Positions 54,449-63,565 of a DNA stretch of 64,000 bases are shown here, piece after piece; position 1 is the first letter of the stretch, and every line of letters begins with the position of its first letter. The notes under the pieces were generated by a model. That model was given only the letters and a program-made list of their open reading frames with translations. It did not search any database and was not told where the DNA came from. Source of the DNA: CAVPTL01 sp963729195 (lineage in GTDB: Bacteria; Actinomycetota; Thermoleophilia; Gaiellales; JAICJC01); the NCBI GenBank assembly GCA_963729195.1, contig CAVSNF010000027.1, positions 1-64,000 of the forward strand, read 5' to 3'. A program made the translations under genes and the position numbers.

Positions 54449-55924
54449 ATGAGCACAACGGATACCCAGGCGAAGGAATGTCGTCACCTGATCGGTGGGG
54501 AGTGGGTCGATTCGGTTACGGGCGCGAGGTTCGACGATCACGATCCGTTCACCGGCGACGTCGTCGCCAGCGTGGCCGCCGGTGGGCGCGAGGACGCCCG
54601 GCGCGCGGTCGAGGCTGCCCACGAGGCGTTCGGCGCGTGGTCTCAGGCTGGGCCGGGTCAGCGTCAGGCGGTGTTTCTGAAGGCGGCCGATGTGCTGGAG
54701 TCGCGCATGGATGAGGTGGTTGGCTGGCTCGCGAAAGAGACCGGCTGCAGCTTCGGATTCGGCATGTTCCAGATGGGATTCGTTCCAGGGCTGTTCCGGC
54801 AGGCGGCAGGCGCTGCCTACACCCCCACGGGGACCGTGATTCCATCAGATCTCCCAGGGGCGTTCGCGATGGGCTTGCGGCGGCCGGTCGGGGTGGTCGG
54901 GGCGATCTCGCCCTGGAATGCGGCACTGATCCTCTCGGCCAGGGCAATCGCCTCGCCGCTGGTGTTCGGAAACACGGTGGTGCTGTCGCCCTCGGAGGAG
55001 TCGCCGTATGTCGGCGGCTTGATCTGGGGCGAAATCTTTGCCGAGGCCGGGCTGCCGGAGGGAGTGCTCAACATCGTCACACACGATCGGGTCGGGGCGA
55101 AGGACGTCGGCGACGAGCTGGTCGAGAACCCACGTGTTCGCCGGATCAATTTCACCGGCTCGACCGCCACCGGCCGCAAGCTGGCCGAGGCCGCCGGACG
55201 CCAGCTGAAGCGGATCGTGCTCGAGCTCGGCGGCCAGAACCCGCTGATCGTGCTGGCCGACGCCGACCTCGAGTATGCCGTGAACGCGGCCGCCTTCGGC
55301 GCCTACCTCCACCAGGGGCAGATCTGCATGTCTGCCCGACGGATCATCGTCGAGCGGCCGGTCGCCGAGCAGTTCTCGGCGGCTCTGGCTGCCAAGATCT
55401 CTGGGTGGGGTACCGGTGACCCGCACGAGCACACGACCATCATCGGCCCGCTGATCAATCTGGCTGCGCTCGAGACCGTCACGAGGCGGGTCAACGACGC
55501 GGTCAAGGCGGGCGCGACGCTGCTGGCGGGCGGCAGCGCGGAGGGAGCCTGCTACCGGGCTACCCTGCTGGCCAACGTTCCTCGCGACAGCGAGCTTGCT
55601 CAGAACGAGACGTTCGGACCGGTGGCGGTGATAGAGGTGGTCGAGAACGCCGACGAGGCGGTCGACGCCGCCAACACCACCAGCTATGGGCTCGCATCGG
55701 GGGTGATCACCACCAACCCCGACAAGGGCCTCGCGATCGCCGGTAGGTTGCAAGCGGGCATTGTCCACGTCAACGACCAGCCCGTGCACGATGAGCCGCA
55801 GATGCCGTTTGGCGGAGTCAAAGACAGCGGTTGGGGCCGGTTCGGCGGCACGTTTGCGATGGACGAGTTCACGGAGATGCAGTGGGTGACCGTGCAGAGT
55901 GGCACGCGCCCGTTCCCGTTCTAG
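54449..55924 (+). CDS. Aldehyde dehydrogenase (benzaldehyde/vanillin type)
   Basis: A 491-residue NAD(P)-dependent aldehyde dehydrogenase. GVVGAISPWNAALILSARAI, FTGSTATGRKLAEAAGRQLK, the catalytic Glu in IVLELGGQNPLIVLADAD and the catalytic Cys in LHQGQICMSARRIIVERP are all present. The QICMSARR form is common in benzaldehyde and vanillin dehydrogenases. It would convert the aldehyde from the preceding enzyme to a benzoate. ATG 54449, behind GGAGGGG, is preferred over an in-frame GTG at 54422. Confidence 0.92.
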   Translation: MSTTDTQAKECRHLIGGEWVDSVTGARFDDHDPFTGDVVASVAAGGREDARRAVEAAHEAFGAWSQAGPGQRQAVFLKAADVLESRMDEVVGWLAKETGCSFGFGMFQMGFVPGLFRQAAGAAYTPTGTVIPSDLPGAFAMGLRRPVGVVGAISPWNAALILSARAIASPLVFGNTVVLSPSEESPYVGGLIWGEIFAEAGLPEGVLNIVTHDRVGAKDVGDELVENPRVRRINFTGSTATGRKLAEAAGRQLKRIVLELGGQNPLIVLADADLEYAVNAAAFGAYLHQGQICMSARRIIVERPVAEQFSAALAAKISGWGTGDPHEHTTIIGPLINLAALETVTRRVNDAVKAGATLLAGGSAEGACYRATLLANVPRDSELAQNETFGPVAVIEVVENADEAVDAANTTSYGLASGVITTNPDKGLAIAGRLQAGIVHVNDQPVHDEPQMPFGGVKDSGWGRFGGTFAMDEFTEMQWVTVQSGTRPFPF

Positions 55925-55945
55925 AGTAGGACGACAAGGGGTGAG

Positions 55946-56755
55946 ATGGCAGAGATCGTCAGTCTGAAGGAGGCGGTGGCAGAGCTCGTCGGGGACGGCG
56001 ACTCGGTTGCGCTGGAGGGGTTCACTCACCTGATCCCGCACGCTGCCGGCCACGAATTGATCCGTCAGAGACGTCGCGGCTTGACGCTGATCAGGCTGAC
56101 GCCCGACATCGTGTACGACCAGATGATCGGCATGGGGTGTGCTTCCAAGCTGGTGTTCTCGTGGGGTGGCAATCCCGGCGTCGGGTCCCTGCATCGGCTG
56201 CGCGACGCGGTCGAGCATGGCTGGCCAGAGCCGCTCGAGCTGGAGGAGCATTCCCACGCGGGCATGGCTGCGGCGTACGCGGCGGGAGCGGCCAACCTGC
56301 CGTTTGGGGTGCTTCGCGGGTACGCGGGCACCGATCTTCCGGAGCACACCTCGGCGGCCTGGATCGACTGTCCCTTCACCGGCCAGCGGCTGGCGGCGGT
56401 GCGCGCGCTGCGTCCCGACGTGGGCATCATTCATGCCCAGCGTGCCGATCGCGACGGCAACGTTCAGCTGTGGGGGATCAGCGGTGTGCAGAAGGAGGCG
56501 GTGCTCGCGGCGGGCCGGTCGCTGGCGACCGTCGAGGAGGTGGTGGACGAGCTCGAGCCGGTGCCGGGCGCGGTGGTCATCCCCACCTGGGTGGTGACCG
56601 CGGTGGCGGTCGCCGGCAACGGCGCCCATCCCTCCTACGCTCACGGGTACTACGAGCGCGACAACGGGTTCTACCGGCGGTGGGATGAGATCAGCCGGGA
56701 TCGCGGGCGGTTTCAGGACTGGATGACTGAACACGTGCTCGAGGCGGCGGCATGA
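55946..56755 (+). CDS. pcaI: 3-oxoadipate CoA-transferase subunit A
   Basis: A 269-residue alpha subunit of the family I CoA-transferases. ELVGDGDSVALEGFTHLIPH opens the domain, GMGCASKLVFSWGGNPGVGS holds the conserved glycine-rich turn and DVGIIHAQRADRDGNVQLWG is near the end. In this operon it should transfer CoA from succinyl-CoA to beta-ketoadipate together with the next gene. Glutaconate CoA-transferase is the alternative, but the pca context favours PcaI. It overlaps pcaJ by ATGA. Confidence 0.88.
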   Translation: MAEIVSLKEAVAELVGDGDSVALEGFTHLIPHAAGHELIRQRRRGLTLIRLTPDIVYDQMIGMGCASKLVFSWGGNPGVGSLHRLRDAVEHGWPEPLELEEHSHAGMAAAYAAGAANLPFGVLRGYAGTDLPEHTSAAWIDCPFTGQRLAAVRALRPDVGIIHAQRADRDGNVQLWGISGVQKEAVLAAGRSLATVEEVVDELEPVPGAVVIPTWVVTAVAVAGNGAHPSYAHGYYERDNGFYRRWDEISRDRGRFQDWMTEHVLEAAA

Positions 56756-57522
56756 AGGAGTACGCCGCTGCGGAGATGATGGCGGTGGCCGCGGCTCGCC
56801 GCCTGCGCGACGGCGCCGCATGTTTCGTCGGGATCGGCCTGCCCAGCCGAGCCGCAAACCTTGCTCGGGCAACGCATGCTCCTGCCTGCGTCTTGATTTA
56901 TGAGAGCGGAACCATCGGCGCCAAGCCCCGCCACCTGCCTCTCTCGATCGGCGACGGTGAGCTGGCGGAGACCGCCGATGCGGTCGTCGGCGTGCCCGAG
57001 ATCTTCAGCTACTGGCTACAGGGCGGGCGGATCGACGTGGGGTTTCTGGGAGCGGCTCAGATCGACCGTTACGCGAACCTCAACAGTACGGTGATCGGTC
57101 CCTACGACCATCCCAGGGTGCGCCTGCCCGGGCGGCGGCGGGGCGCCCGAGATCGCGGCCTCGTGCAAAGAGACGCTGGTGATCCTGAAGCAGTCGACTT
57201 CGAACGTTCGTGCCGAGAGCTGGACTTTCGCACCTCGGTCGGGTTCGGGGATGGGCCGGGGTCACGCGAGGCGCTCGGGCTGACCGGGGGCGGCGTGACC
57301 GCGGTGATCACGGACATGGGTGAGCTCGAACCCGATCCGGACACATGTGAGCTCGTCCTCACCCGCGTGCATCCGGGCGTGGCGGCGGAGCAGGTGGTCG
57401 AGGCGACCGGTTGGCCGCTGCGGGTGGCGGACGATCTGCGGGTCAGCGCCCCTCCGACCGACCAAGAGCTCGCCGCGCTGCGGGCACTTCGCACCGTCGA
57501 GGAGGCGGAGCCGGCGGAATGA
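56752..57522 (+). CDS. pcaJ: 3-oxoadipate CoA-transferase subunit B, with compensated frameshift
   Basis: A beta subunit with ATG at 56752. GIGLPSRAANLARATHAP and the catalytic Glu in LIYESGTIGAKPRHLPLS are clear. From about 57130 to 57215 the frame reads Arg-rich nonsense, while another frame reads GGGGAPEIAASCKETLVILK, the expected sequence; the original frame resumes at FRTSVGFGDGPGSREALGL. So two opposite indels lie 90 bases apart. The end, DLRVSAPPTDQELAALRALR, is in order. It pairs with PcaI. Confidence 0.85.
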   Translation: MKEYAAAEMMAVAAARRLRDGAACFVGIGLPSRAANLARATHAPACVLIYESGTIGAKPRHLPLSIGDGELAETADAVVGVPEIFSYWLQGGRIDVGFLGAAQIDRYANLNSTVIGPYDHPRVRLPGRRRGARDRGLVQRDAGDPEAVDFERSCRELDFRTSVGFGDGPGSREALGLTGGGVTAVITDMGELEPDPDTCELVLTRVHPGVAAEQVVEATGWPLRVADDLRVSAPPTDQELAALRALRTVEEAEPAE

Positions 57523-58234
57523 GCGACTCACCGATCAAGCGTGTGGCCGACGGTGCCGACGGGACTGTGCATCCGCCGTATCTCAGTCCCGACTACCGCT
57601 CGTCCCGGCTGCGTGCCCCGCTGAACCCGTTGATCATGCTGCCAGATTCGATGCACGACCCCTCCGGGCCGGTGTACGGCGAGGGACTGGTATCGGCTCT
57701 GGATTCCGACCTCACCCGGCAGCACGCGGGCGAGCCGCTGGGTGAGCGCATCATCGTCACCGGGCGGGTGCTCGACTCCCGCGGCCGCCCGCTCCCAAAC
57801 GCTCTGATCGAGCTGTGGCAGGCAAACGCCGCCGGCCGCTACATCCATGAGAACGATCAGCATCCGGCTCCGCTGGATCCCAACTTCACCGGCGCCGGGC
57901 GATGCCTGACCGAATCCGAGCGGGCACTACCGCTTCGTTTCGATCAAGCCCGGCGCGTACCCGTGGAAGAACCATGCCAATGCCTGGCGGCCCGCCCACA
58001 TCCACTTCTCGATCTTCGGGCGGGCGTTCACCGATCGGCTGGTGACACAGATGTACTTCCCCGGCGATCCGCTGTTCGCCAAGCGACCCGATCATCCAGT
58101 CGATCCGCGACCCGCAGGCGCGCGAGCGGCTGGTGTCGAGCTTCGACTGGGACACGACCACTCCTGAATGGGCGCTTGGCTACCGCTTCGACATCGTGCT
58201 CGGCGGCCGCGACGAGACGCCGTTGGAGTCCTGA
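57519..58234 (+). CDS. pcaH: Protocatechuate 3,4-dioxygenase beta subunit, frameshifted
   Basis: The start ATG at 57519 overlaps the pcaJ stop. The non-heme iron ligands of the intradiol dioxygenase are all visible across frames: Tyr in NAAGRYIHENDQHPAPLDPN, Tyr in PGAYPWKNHANAWRP and both His in PAHIHFSIFGRAFTDRL. Slips lie near 57912 and 58085; the last part reads DPIIQSIRDPQARERLVSSF. It cleaves protocatechuate to beta-carboxymuconate together with PcaG. Confidence 0.88.
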
Positions 58235-58735
58235 TGGCGGGGGCCACGCCGTCCCAGACGGTCGGTCCGTTCTTCTCGTTCGGGCTGTGCGTGAACGAGC
58301 AGAACCGGCTGGTTGGTCCCGGAGACGAAGGCGCCGTCGAGCTGCGCGGCCGCGTGCTCGACGGTGAGGGCCGACCGGTGCCCGACGCGATCGTCGAGAT
58401 CTGGCAGCGTGACGCCGAAGGTGCCCAGCCGCCGGGATTCGGCTGGGGCCGGTCGGGTACCGACGCCGATGGCGGTTTCCGGTTCGTCACGGTCAAACCT
58501 GGCGGACCGGGGGCTCCCTACGTCACCATGCTGGTGTTCGCGCGAGGGTTGCTGAAGCCGCTGCTGACCCGCGTGTACTTTCCCGGCGAGCCCGCAGAAC
58601 GAGGCTGATCCGCTGCTGAGCGGGCTCACCGACACAGAGCGGGCCGCGTTGATCGGCCAGGCTCGTGAAAACGGCGACCTCGAGTTCGACGTCCACTTGC
58701 AGGGCGACCACCAAACCACGTTCCTGGTTCCGTGA
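58234..58735 (+). CDS. pcaG: Protocatechuate 3,4-dioxygenase alpha subunit, frameshifted
   Basis: A partner subunit of about 165 residues: AGATPSQTVGPFFSFGLCVN, LRGRVLDGEGRPVPDAIVEI, then SGTDADGGFRFVTVKPGGPG and LTRVYFPGEPA. A slip near 58600 moves the end, DPLLSGLTDTERAALIGQA, to another frame. The alpha subunit lacks the iron ligands of PcaH, as expected. The ATG begins at the last base of the pcaH stop; the end overlaps pcaB by GTGA. Confidence 0.85.
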
Positions 58736-60046
58736 CCACGCTCGAGCCGCTGCTGATACCACACGAGGTGGCGATGATGGTGTCGGATCAATCCTGGCTG
58801 CGGGCGATGCTCGAGGCCGAGCGAGCACTCGCCAACGCCGAGGCGCTCGCTGGGATCATCCCGGCCCACGCCGCGGCGCACATCGCCGAGCACTGCCGCG
58901 CTGATGGCTATGACATCGAGCAGTTGTGCCGCGACGGCTGGTCGGTGGGCAATCCGGTCGAGCCGCTGGTGCGGGCACTGCGCGAGGCCGTCGGGCCTGA
59001 GGCTGGCGGCTGTGTCCACTGGGGCGCTACCAGCCAGGACATCATGGACACCGCCGCGATGCTCGTCACCAACCGGGCGCTGGGTCCGATTCTGAGCTGG
59101 CTGGACGAACGCCTCCTGGGCGTGCGAGCGGCTCGCCCGCGACCACCGGTCCACGCCGATCGCGGGGCGTACCCTGTTGCAGCAGGCGGTGCCCACGACG
59201 TTTGGACTGAAGGCGGCCGGCTGGCTCACCGCGGTTCGGGACGCTCGCACGATGGTGACGCGAGTTCAGGGCGAACGGCTGTGCGCGCAGTTGGGTGGTG
59301 CGGTCGGATCGCTGTCGGTACTCGGCGAGCAGCGGGCCGGAGGTGGCGCGGCTGTTTGCCATCGAACTCGATCTGTGCCAGCCGGTGATGTCATGGCACA
59401 CCAACCGAATCCCGCTGATTGAGATCGGTGCCGCGCTGGCCGCGGTCGCCGCTGGGGCGGCCAAGATCGGGTCGGACATCGTGCTGCTCGCCCAGACCGA
59501 GGTGGGCGAGGTGGCGGAAGGCGCTCGCGGGCGGTTCGTCAACCATGCCGCACAAGCGCAACCCCGCCGGGTCGGTTCGGGCCTTGGCGTGCGCCACCCG
59601 CGCCCGCGACCACTGCGCGCGGCTGGTGGCCGGCGAGCCCCACCCGCACGAGCGCGCAGCGGGTGCATGGCAAGCGGAGTGGGATGCGCTGAGCGAGGCG
59701 CTGGCCACCTCCGGAGGCGCGATTGCGGCGATCGCTGATGTGCTGCCCGCGCTGCGGGTGGACACCCAACGGATGCGCCAGAACCTGGACGCCACCGGGG
59801 GCCTGATCCTGGCGGAGAGGGTGGCGTTTGCCGCCGCTCGGACAGCGGGGCTGGAGGAGGCCCATCGGCTGGTCACTGCCGCCGCATCGCGGTCCGCAGA
59901 CGCCGGGATCCCGTTTCGCCGGCGCGCTGCTCGAAAGCGATGGACTGGGCCTGAGTGCCGAGCAGATCGACACGCAGCTCGACCCTTCGGTGGGCCTCGA
60001 ACCTGCAGTGGCGATGGTCGATCGCGTGCTCGGGGCCGACGCGTGA
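58732..60046 (+). CDS. pcaB: 3-carboxy-cis,cis-muconate cycloisomerase, frameshifted
   Basis: A fumarase/aspartase superfamily enzyme of about 437 residues, starting at GTG 58732. It has GGCVHWGATSQDIMDTAAML, RTLLQQAVPTTFGLKAAGWL, IGSDIVLLAQTEVGEVAEGA and the superfamily signature GGSSTMPHKRNPAGSV. The frame changes at least four times, near 59120, 59340, 59530 and 59920. It closes the carboxymuconate to gamma-carboxymuconolactone. The sequence ends at VDRVLGADA. Confidence 0.85.
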
Positions 60047-60826
60047 GGGTCGCACCACAGCATCGAGGGCAGCGGGGAGCGCACGCTCGTGCTCGGTAAC
60101 GCGATCGGCACAACCACCGCACTCTGGGATCGACAGATTGCGGCACACGGCGGCATCGTTTCGAGTGATCCGCACCGATCATCGCGGTCACGGCGGCACG
60201 GCGCTGGGGGCGGGTGTTCGGTCGGTCGCCGACCTCGCCGGGGACGTGCTCGAGCTCTGGACGAGCTGGGATCACGCGGGCGTCGGTCGCAGGCATATCG
60301 TTGGGTGGCAACGTCGCCATGTGGCTCGGTGCCAACGCGCCCGAGCGGGTCGACAGGTTGGTGCTGGCGTGTACGGCGGCGGCGTTTGGCTCTCCTGGAG
60401 GATGGCTCGAGCGTGCCGCGACGGTGCGCATGCGGGGCACCGAGCGCGATCGCCGACATGAGCATCGGCCGTTGGTTCACCACTCGCACGAGGCTCGAGC
60501 AGCCGGCACTGGTGGAGCGGTTTCGCGAGGAGCTTTGCGAGGTCTCCGACGAGGGCTATGCGGGCTGCTGTGATGCGCTCGCGGAGTGGGACTTCGCCGA
60601 CCAGCTGTCGCGGATCGCGGCGCCGACGCTGGTGATCGCGGGCGCCGCCGATCCGTCGACTCCGCCTGAGGTCGCTCGGGTGGTCGCCGACGGCATTCCG
60701 GGCGCCAGCCTCGAGGTGATCGAGGACGCCGCCCACCTCGCCAACGTCGATCAACCGGCGCGGTTCACGCGGCTGATGCTCGATCATCTCCGCGCGACCA
60801 CCGTCGGCCAGAAGGAGCACGCATGA
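60043..60826 (+). CDS. pcaD: 3-oxoadipate enol-lactonase, frameshifted
   Basis: An alpha/beta hydrolase of about 260 residues from GTG 60043. In order and across frames: GERTLVLGNAIGTTTALWDR, VIRTDHRGHGGTALGAGV, the nucleophile elbow GISLGGNVAMWLGANAPERV, IAGAADPSTPPEVARVVADG with the Asp and EDAAHLANVDQPARFTRLML with the His. Slips lie near 60070, 60160, 60295 and 60430. It opens the enol-lactone to beta-ketoadipate. It precedes pcaC and overlaps it by ATGA; in many actinobacteria the two are fused as pcaL in this same order. Confidence 0.82.
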
Positions 60827-61203
60827 GCGATCACCAGTACGAGCAGGGCACGGCGGTACGGCGGGAGGTGCTGGGCGACGCCCACGTGGATGCTTCCACC
60901 GCGGCGGCGTCTGACCTCACCCGCGATTTTCAGGAGCTGATCACCCGCTATGCCTGGGGGGAGATCTGGACCCGGCCGGGCCTCGACCGGCGCACCCGCA
61001 GCTGCATCGCGCTGACGGCGCTGGTCGCCGGCGGCCATCACAACGAGCTCAAGCTGCACCTGCGGGGGGCGCGCCGAAACGGCCTCACCTGGGACGAGGT
61101 CAAGGAGGTGCTGCTGCAGACCGCGGTGTACTGCGGCGTGCCCGCGGCCAACTCCGCGTTTGCGGTCGCCCAGGGGGTCTACCAGGAGGAGGCCGGGGAA
61201 TGA
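60823..61203 (+). CDS. pcaC: 4-carboxymuconolactone decarboxylase
   Basis: A 126-residue protein of the CMD/AhpD-like family in an intact frame. GEIWTRPGLDRRTRSCIALT, ALVAGGHHNELKLHLRGARR, GLTWDEVKEVLLQTAVYCGV and PAANSAFAVAQGVYQEE are the family blocks. It removes CO2 from gamma-carboxymuconolactone, giving the enol-lactone substrate of PcaD. It is separate here, not fused to PcaD. Confidence 0.93.
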   Translation: MSDHQYEQGTAVRREVLGDAHVDASTAAASDLTRDFQELITRYAWGEIWTRPGLDRRTRSCIALTALVAGGHHNELKLHLRGARRNGLTWDEVKEVLLQTAVYCGVPAANSAFAVAQGVYQEEAGE

Positions 61204-62377
61204 CCGAAGCAGTGATCCTCTCAGCCGTGCGCACACCGATCGGCCGCTACGGCGGAGCACTCAGCGGGGTTCGGCCGGATGACCTGGCGGCGGTGGCGGT
61301 GCGGGCCGCGGTCGAGCGGGCCGGGGTCGAGCCGGGTGCGATCGACGACGTCTACCTGGGGTGTGCCAACCAGGCGGGTGAGGACAATCGCGACGTCGCC
61401 CGGATGGCGGTGCTGCTGGCAGGGTTGCCGCAGTCGGTGCCGGGCGTCACGCTCAACCGGCTGTGCGCGTCGGGATTGGCGGCGGTGGTCTCGGCCTGCC
61501 ACGCGGTGATCGCCGGTGACGGCGACCTGTTCGTGGCCGGCGGGGTCGAGTCGATGTCCCGGGCGCCGCTGTCCATGCCCAAGCCGGCTCGGGCCTTTGA
61601 GCGCGGGCATCGCACCGTGTACGACACGACGCTCGGGCTGGCGCTACCCCAATCCTCGGCTGGAGGCGATGTTCCCGCTCGAGAGCATGGGCGAGACCGG
61701 CGAGAACGTGGCCGAGTCGTACGACGTGTCGCGGGCCGATCAGGACGCGTTTGCCGATCGTTCGCAGCGAAACTGGGCGGCGGCGCAGGCGGCCGGGCGG
61801 TTCACCGACGAGCTGATCGCGATGGAGCAGCTCGACCGCGACGAGCATCCGCGGCCGGATACGACCGCCGCCGGGCTGGCCGACCTCAAGCCGGCGTTTC
61901 GCCCAGGCGGCAGCGTCACCGCGGGCAACTCCAGCGGCATGAACGACGGCGCGGCGGCTCTGGTGATCGCAAGTTCCGAGCGGGCGGCGGCGCTGGGGGC
62001 CGAGCCGCTGGCGACCTTCCGCGGCAGCGCTGCGGCCGGCGTCGATCCGCGGGTGATGGGAATCGGGCCGATCCCGGCGGTGCGCAAGCTGATCGAGCGC
62101 ACCGGCGTGAGCATCGACCAGATCGACCTGGTGGAGTTGAACGAGGCGTTTGCCTCCCAGAGCGTGGCGGTCGTGCGCGAGCTGGGCATCGATCCCGACC
62201 GGGTCAATGTCAACGGCGGCGCGATCGCGTTGGGGCATCCGCTGGGCATGAGCGGTGCCCGGCTGGTGGTATCGCTGGTGCACGAGCTGCGCCGGCGTGA
62301 GTGCCCGCTACGGCCTGGCCACCCTGTGCGTGGGGGTGGGGCAGGGACAGGCGGCACTGTTCGAGCGGACACCGTGA
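61200..62377 (+). CDS. pcaF: Beta-ketoadipyl-CoA thiolase, frameshifted
   Basis: A thiolase of about 392 residues, ATG 61200. The acylated Cys is in LNRLCASGLAAVVSACHAVI, the first part ends near ARAFERGHRTVYDTTLG, and a slip near 61645 leads to WRYPNPRLEAMFPLESMGET. The catalytic His is in NGGAIALGHPLGMSGARLVV. A slip near 62297 restores ARYGLATLCVGVGQGQAALF with the second Cys. It splits beta-ketoadipyl-CoA into succinyl-CoA and acetyl-CoA. ATGA overlap with pcaC; GTGA with pobA. Confidence 0.88.
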
Positions 62378-63565
62378 TTGGCCAGACCACTCAGGTGGGG
62401 ATTGTCGGTGCCGGCCCGGCCGGACTGACGCTGGCGCAGTTGCTCAAATGCCGCGGGATCGAGTCGGTGGTGCTGGAGAATCGCAGCCGTGAGTACTGTG
62501 AAGCAGCGGCTGCGGGCCGGTGTCCTGGAGCAGGGCACTGTCGACGTGCTTACGGAGATCGGCGCCGGCGAGCGGCTGCGCTCGCGAGGGGATCGTCCAT
62601 CACGGCATTGAGCTGCAGTTCGACGGCGAGCGCCACCGCATCCCGCTGTCTGAGCTGACCGACGGCGCGACGATCGTGATCTATGGTCAGACCGAAGTGG
62701 TCAAGGATCTGATCGCGCTGCGTGTCGAGCAGGGCGATCCGCTGGTGTTCGAGGCCGAGGATGTCGCCCTGTGGGATCTGGACGGCGAGCAGCCGCGCAT
62801 CAGCTACCGCCACGACGGACAGGATCACATGCTGCGCTGCGACGTGATCGCCGGCTGCGACGGCTTCCACGGCGTTTCGCGGCCGTCGATCCCCAAAGGG
62901 GTGCTGAGGTCGGCTGAGCGGGAGTATCCGTACGGCTGGCTCGGCATCCTGGCCGACGTCGCGCCGTCCATCGACGAGCTCGTGTACGCCCACCATCCGC
63001 GCGGCTTTGCGCTGCACAGTCTGCGCTCACCCACCATCAGCCGCCTCTACCTCCAGGTGGCCCACGACGAGGACATCGGGCTGTGGCCCGACGAGCGCAT
63101 CTGGGGCGAGCTGCACACGCAGGCTGGGGCTGCCGGGCTGGACGCTGGCCGAGGGGCCGGTGCTGGAGAAGGGCGTCACCGGGATGCGCAGCTTCGTGAC
63201 CGAGCCGATGCAGTACGGGCACCTCTTCCTCGCGGGCGATTCCGCCCACATCGTGCCCCCGACGGGAGCCAAGGGGCTGAACCTTGCGATCGCGGACGTC
63301 GAGCTTCTGGGCGACGCGATCACCGTCGTGGTACGCGACGGGTGACCGGGCCGCCCTGGACGGCTACTCACAGGCCTGTCTGCGGCGAGTGTGGCGGGCC
63401 GAGCACTTCTCGTGGTGGATGACCTCGATGCTTCACCGGCTGCCGGGCGACGATCCCTACGACCTCGAGCTGCAGCTGTCGCAGCTGCGCTACGTCGCCG
63501 GCTCGCGGGCGGCGGCCACCTCGCTGGCTGAGAACTACGTCGGCATCGCCTCGCGGGCGGCATGA
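62374..63565 (+). CDS. pobA: 4-hydroxybenzoate 3-monooxygenase, frameshifted
   Basis: A flavin monooxygenase of about 397 residues from GTG 62374. FAD motif VGIVGAGPAGLTLAQLLKCR, then, past a slip near 62505, KQRLRAGVLEQGTVDVLTEI, the PobA fingerprint, and VIYGQTEVVKDLIALRVEQG. The second FAD motif is FLAGDSAHIVPPTGAKGLNL. Slips also lie near 62580, 63125 and 63340. It hydroxylates 4-hydroxybenzoate to protocatechuate with NAD(P)H and O2, feeding PcaHG. Its stop overlaps the next gene by ATGA. Confidence 0.88.

Noticed and set aside
54845..56872. 675-codon minus-strand open frame opposite the aldehyde dehydrogenase and pcaI
   Set aside because: Antisense to two intact genes with complete catalytic motifs.
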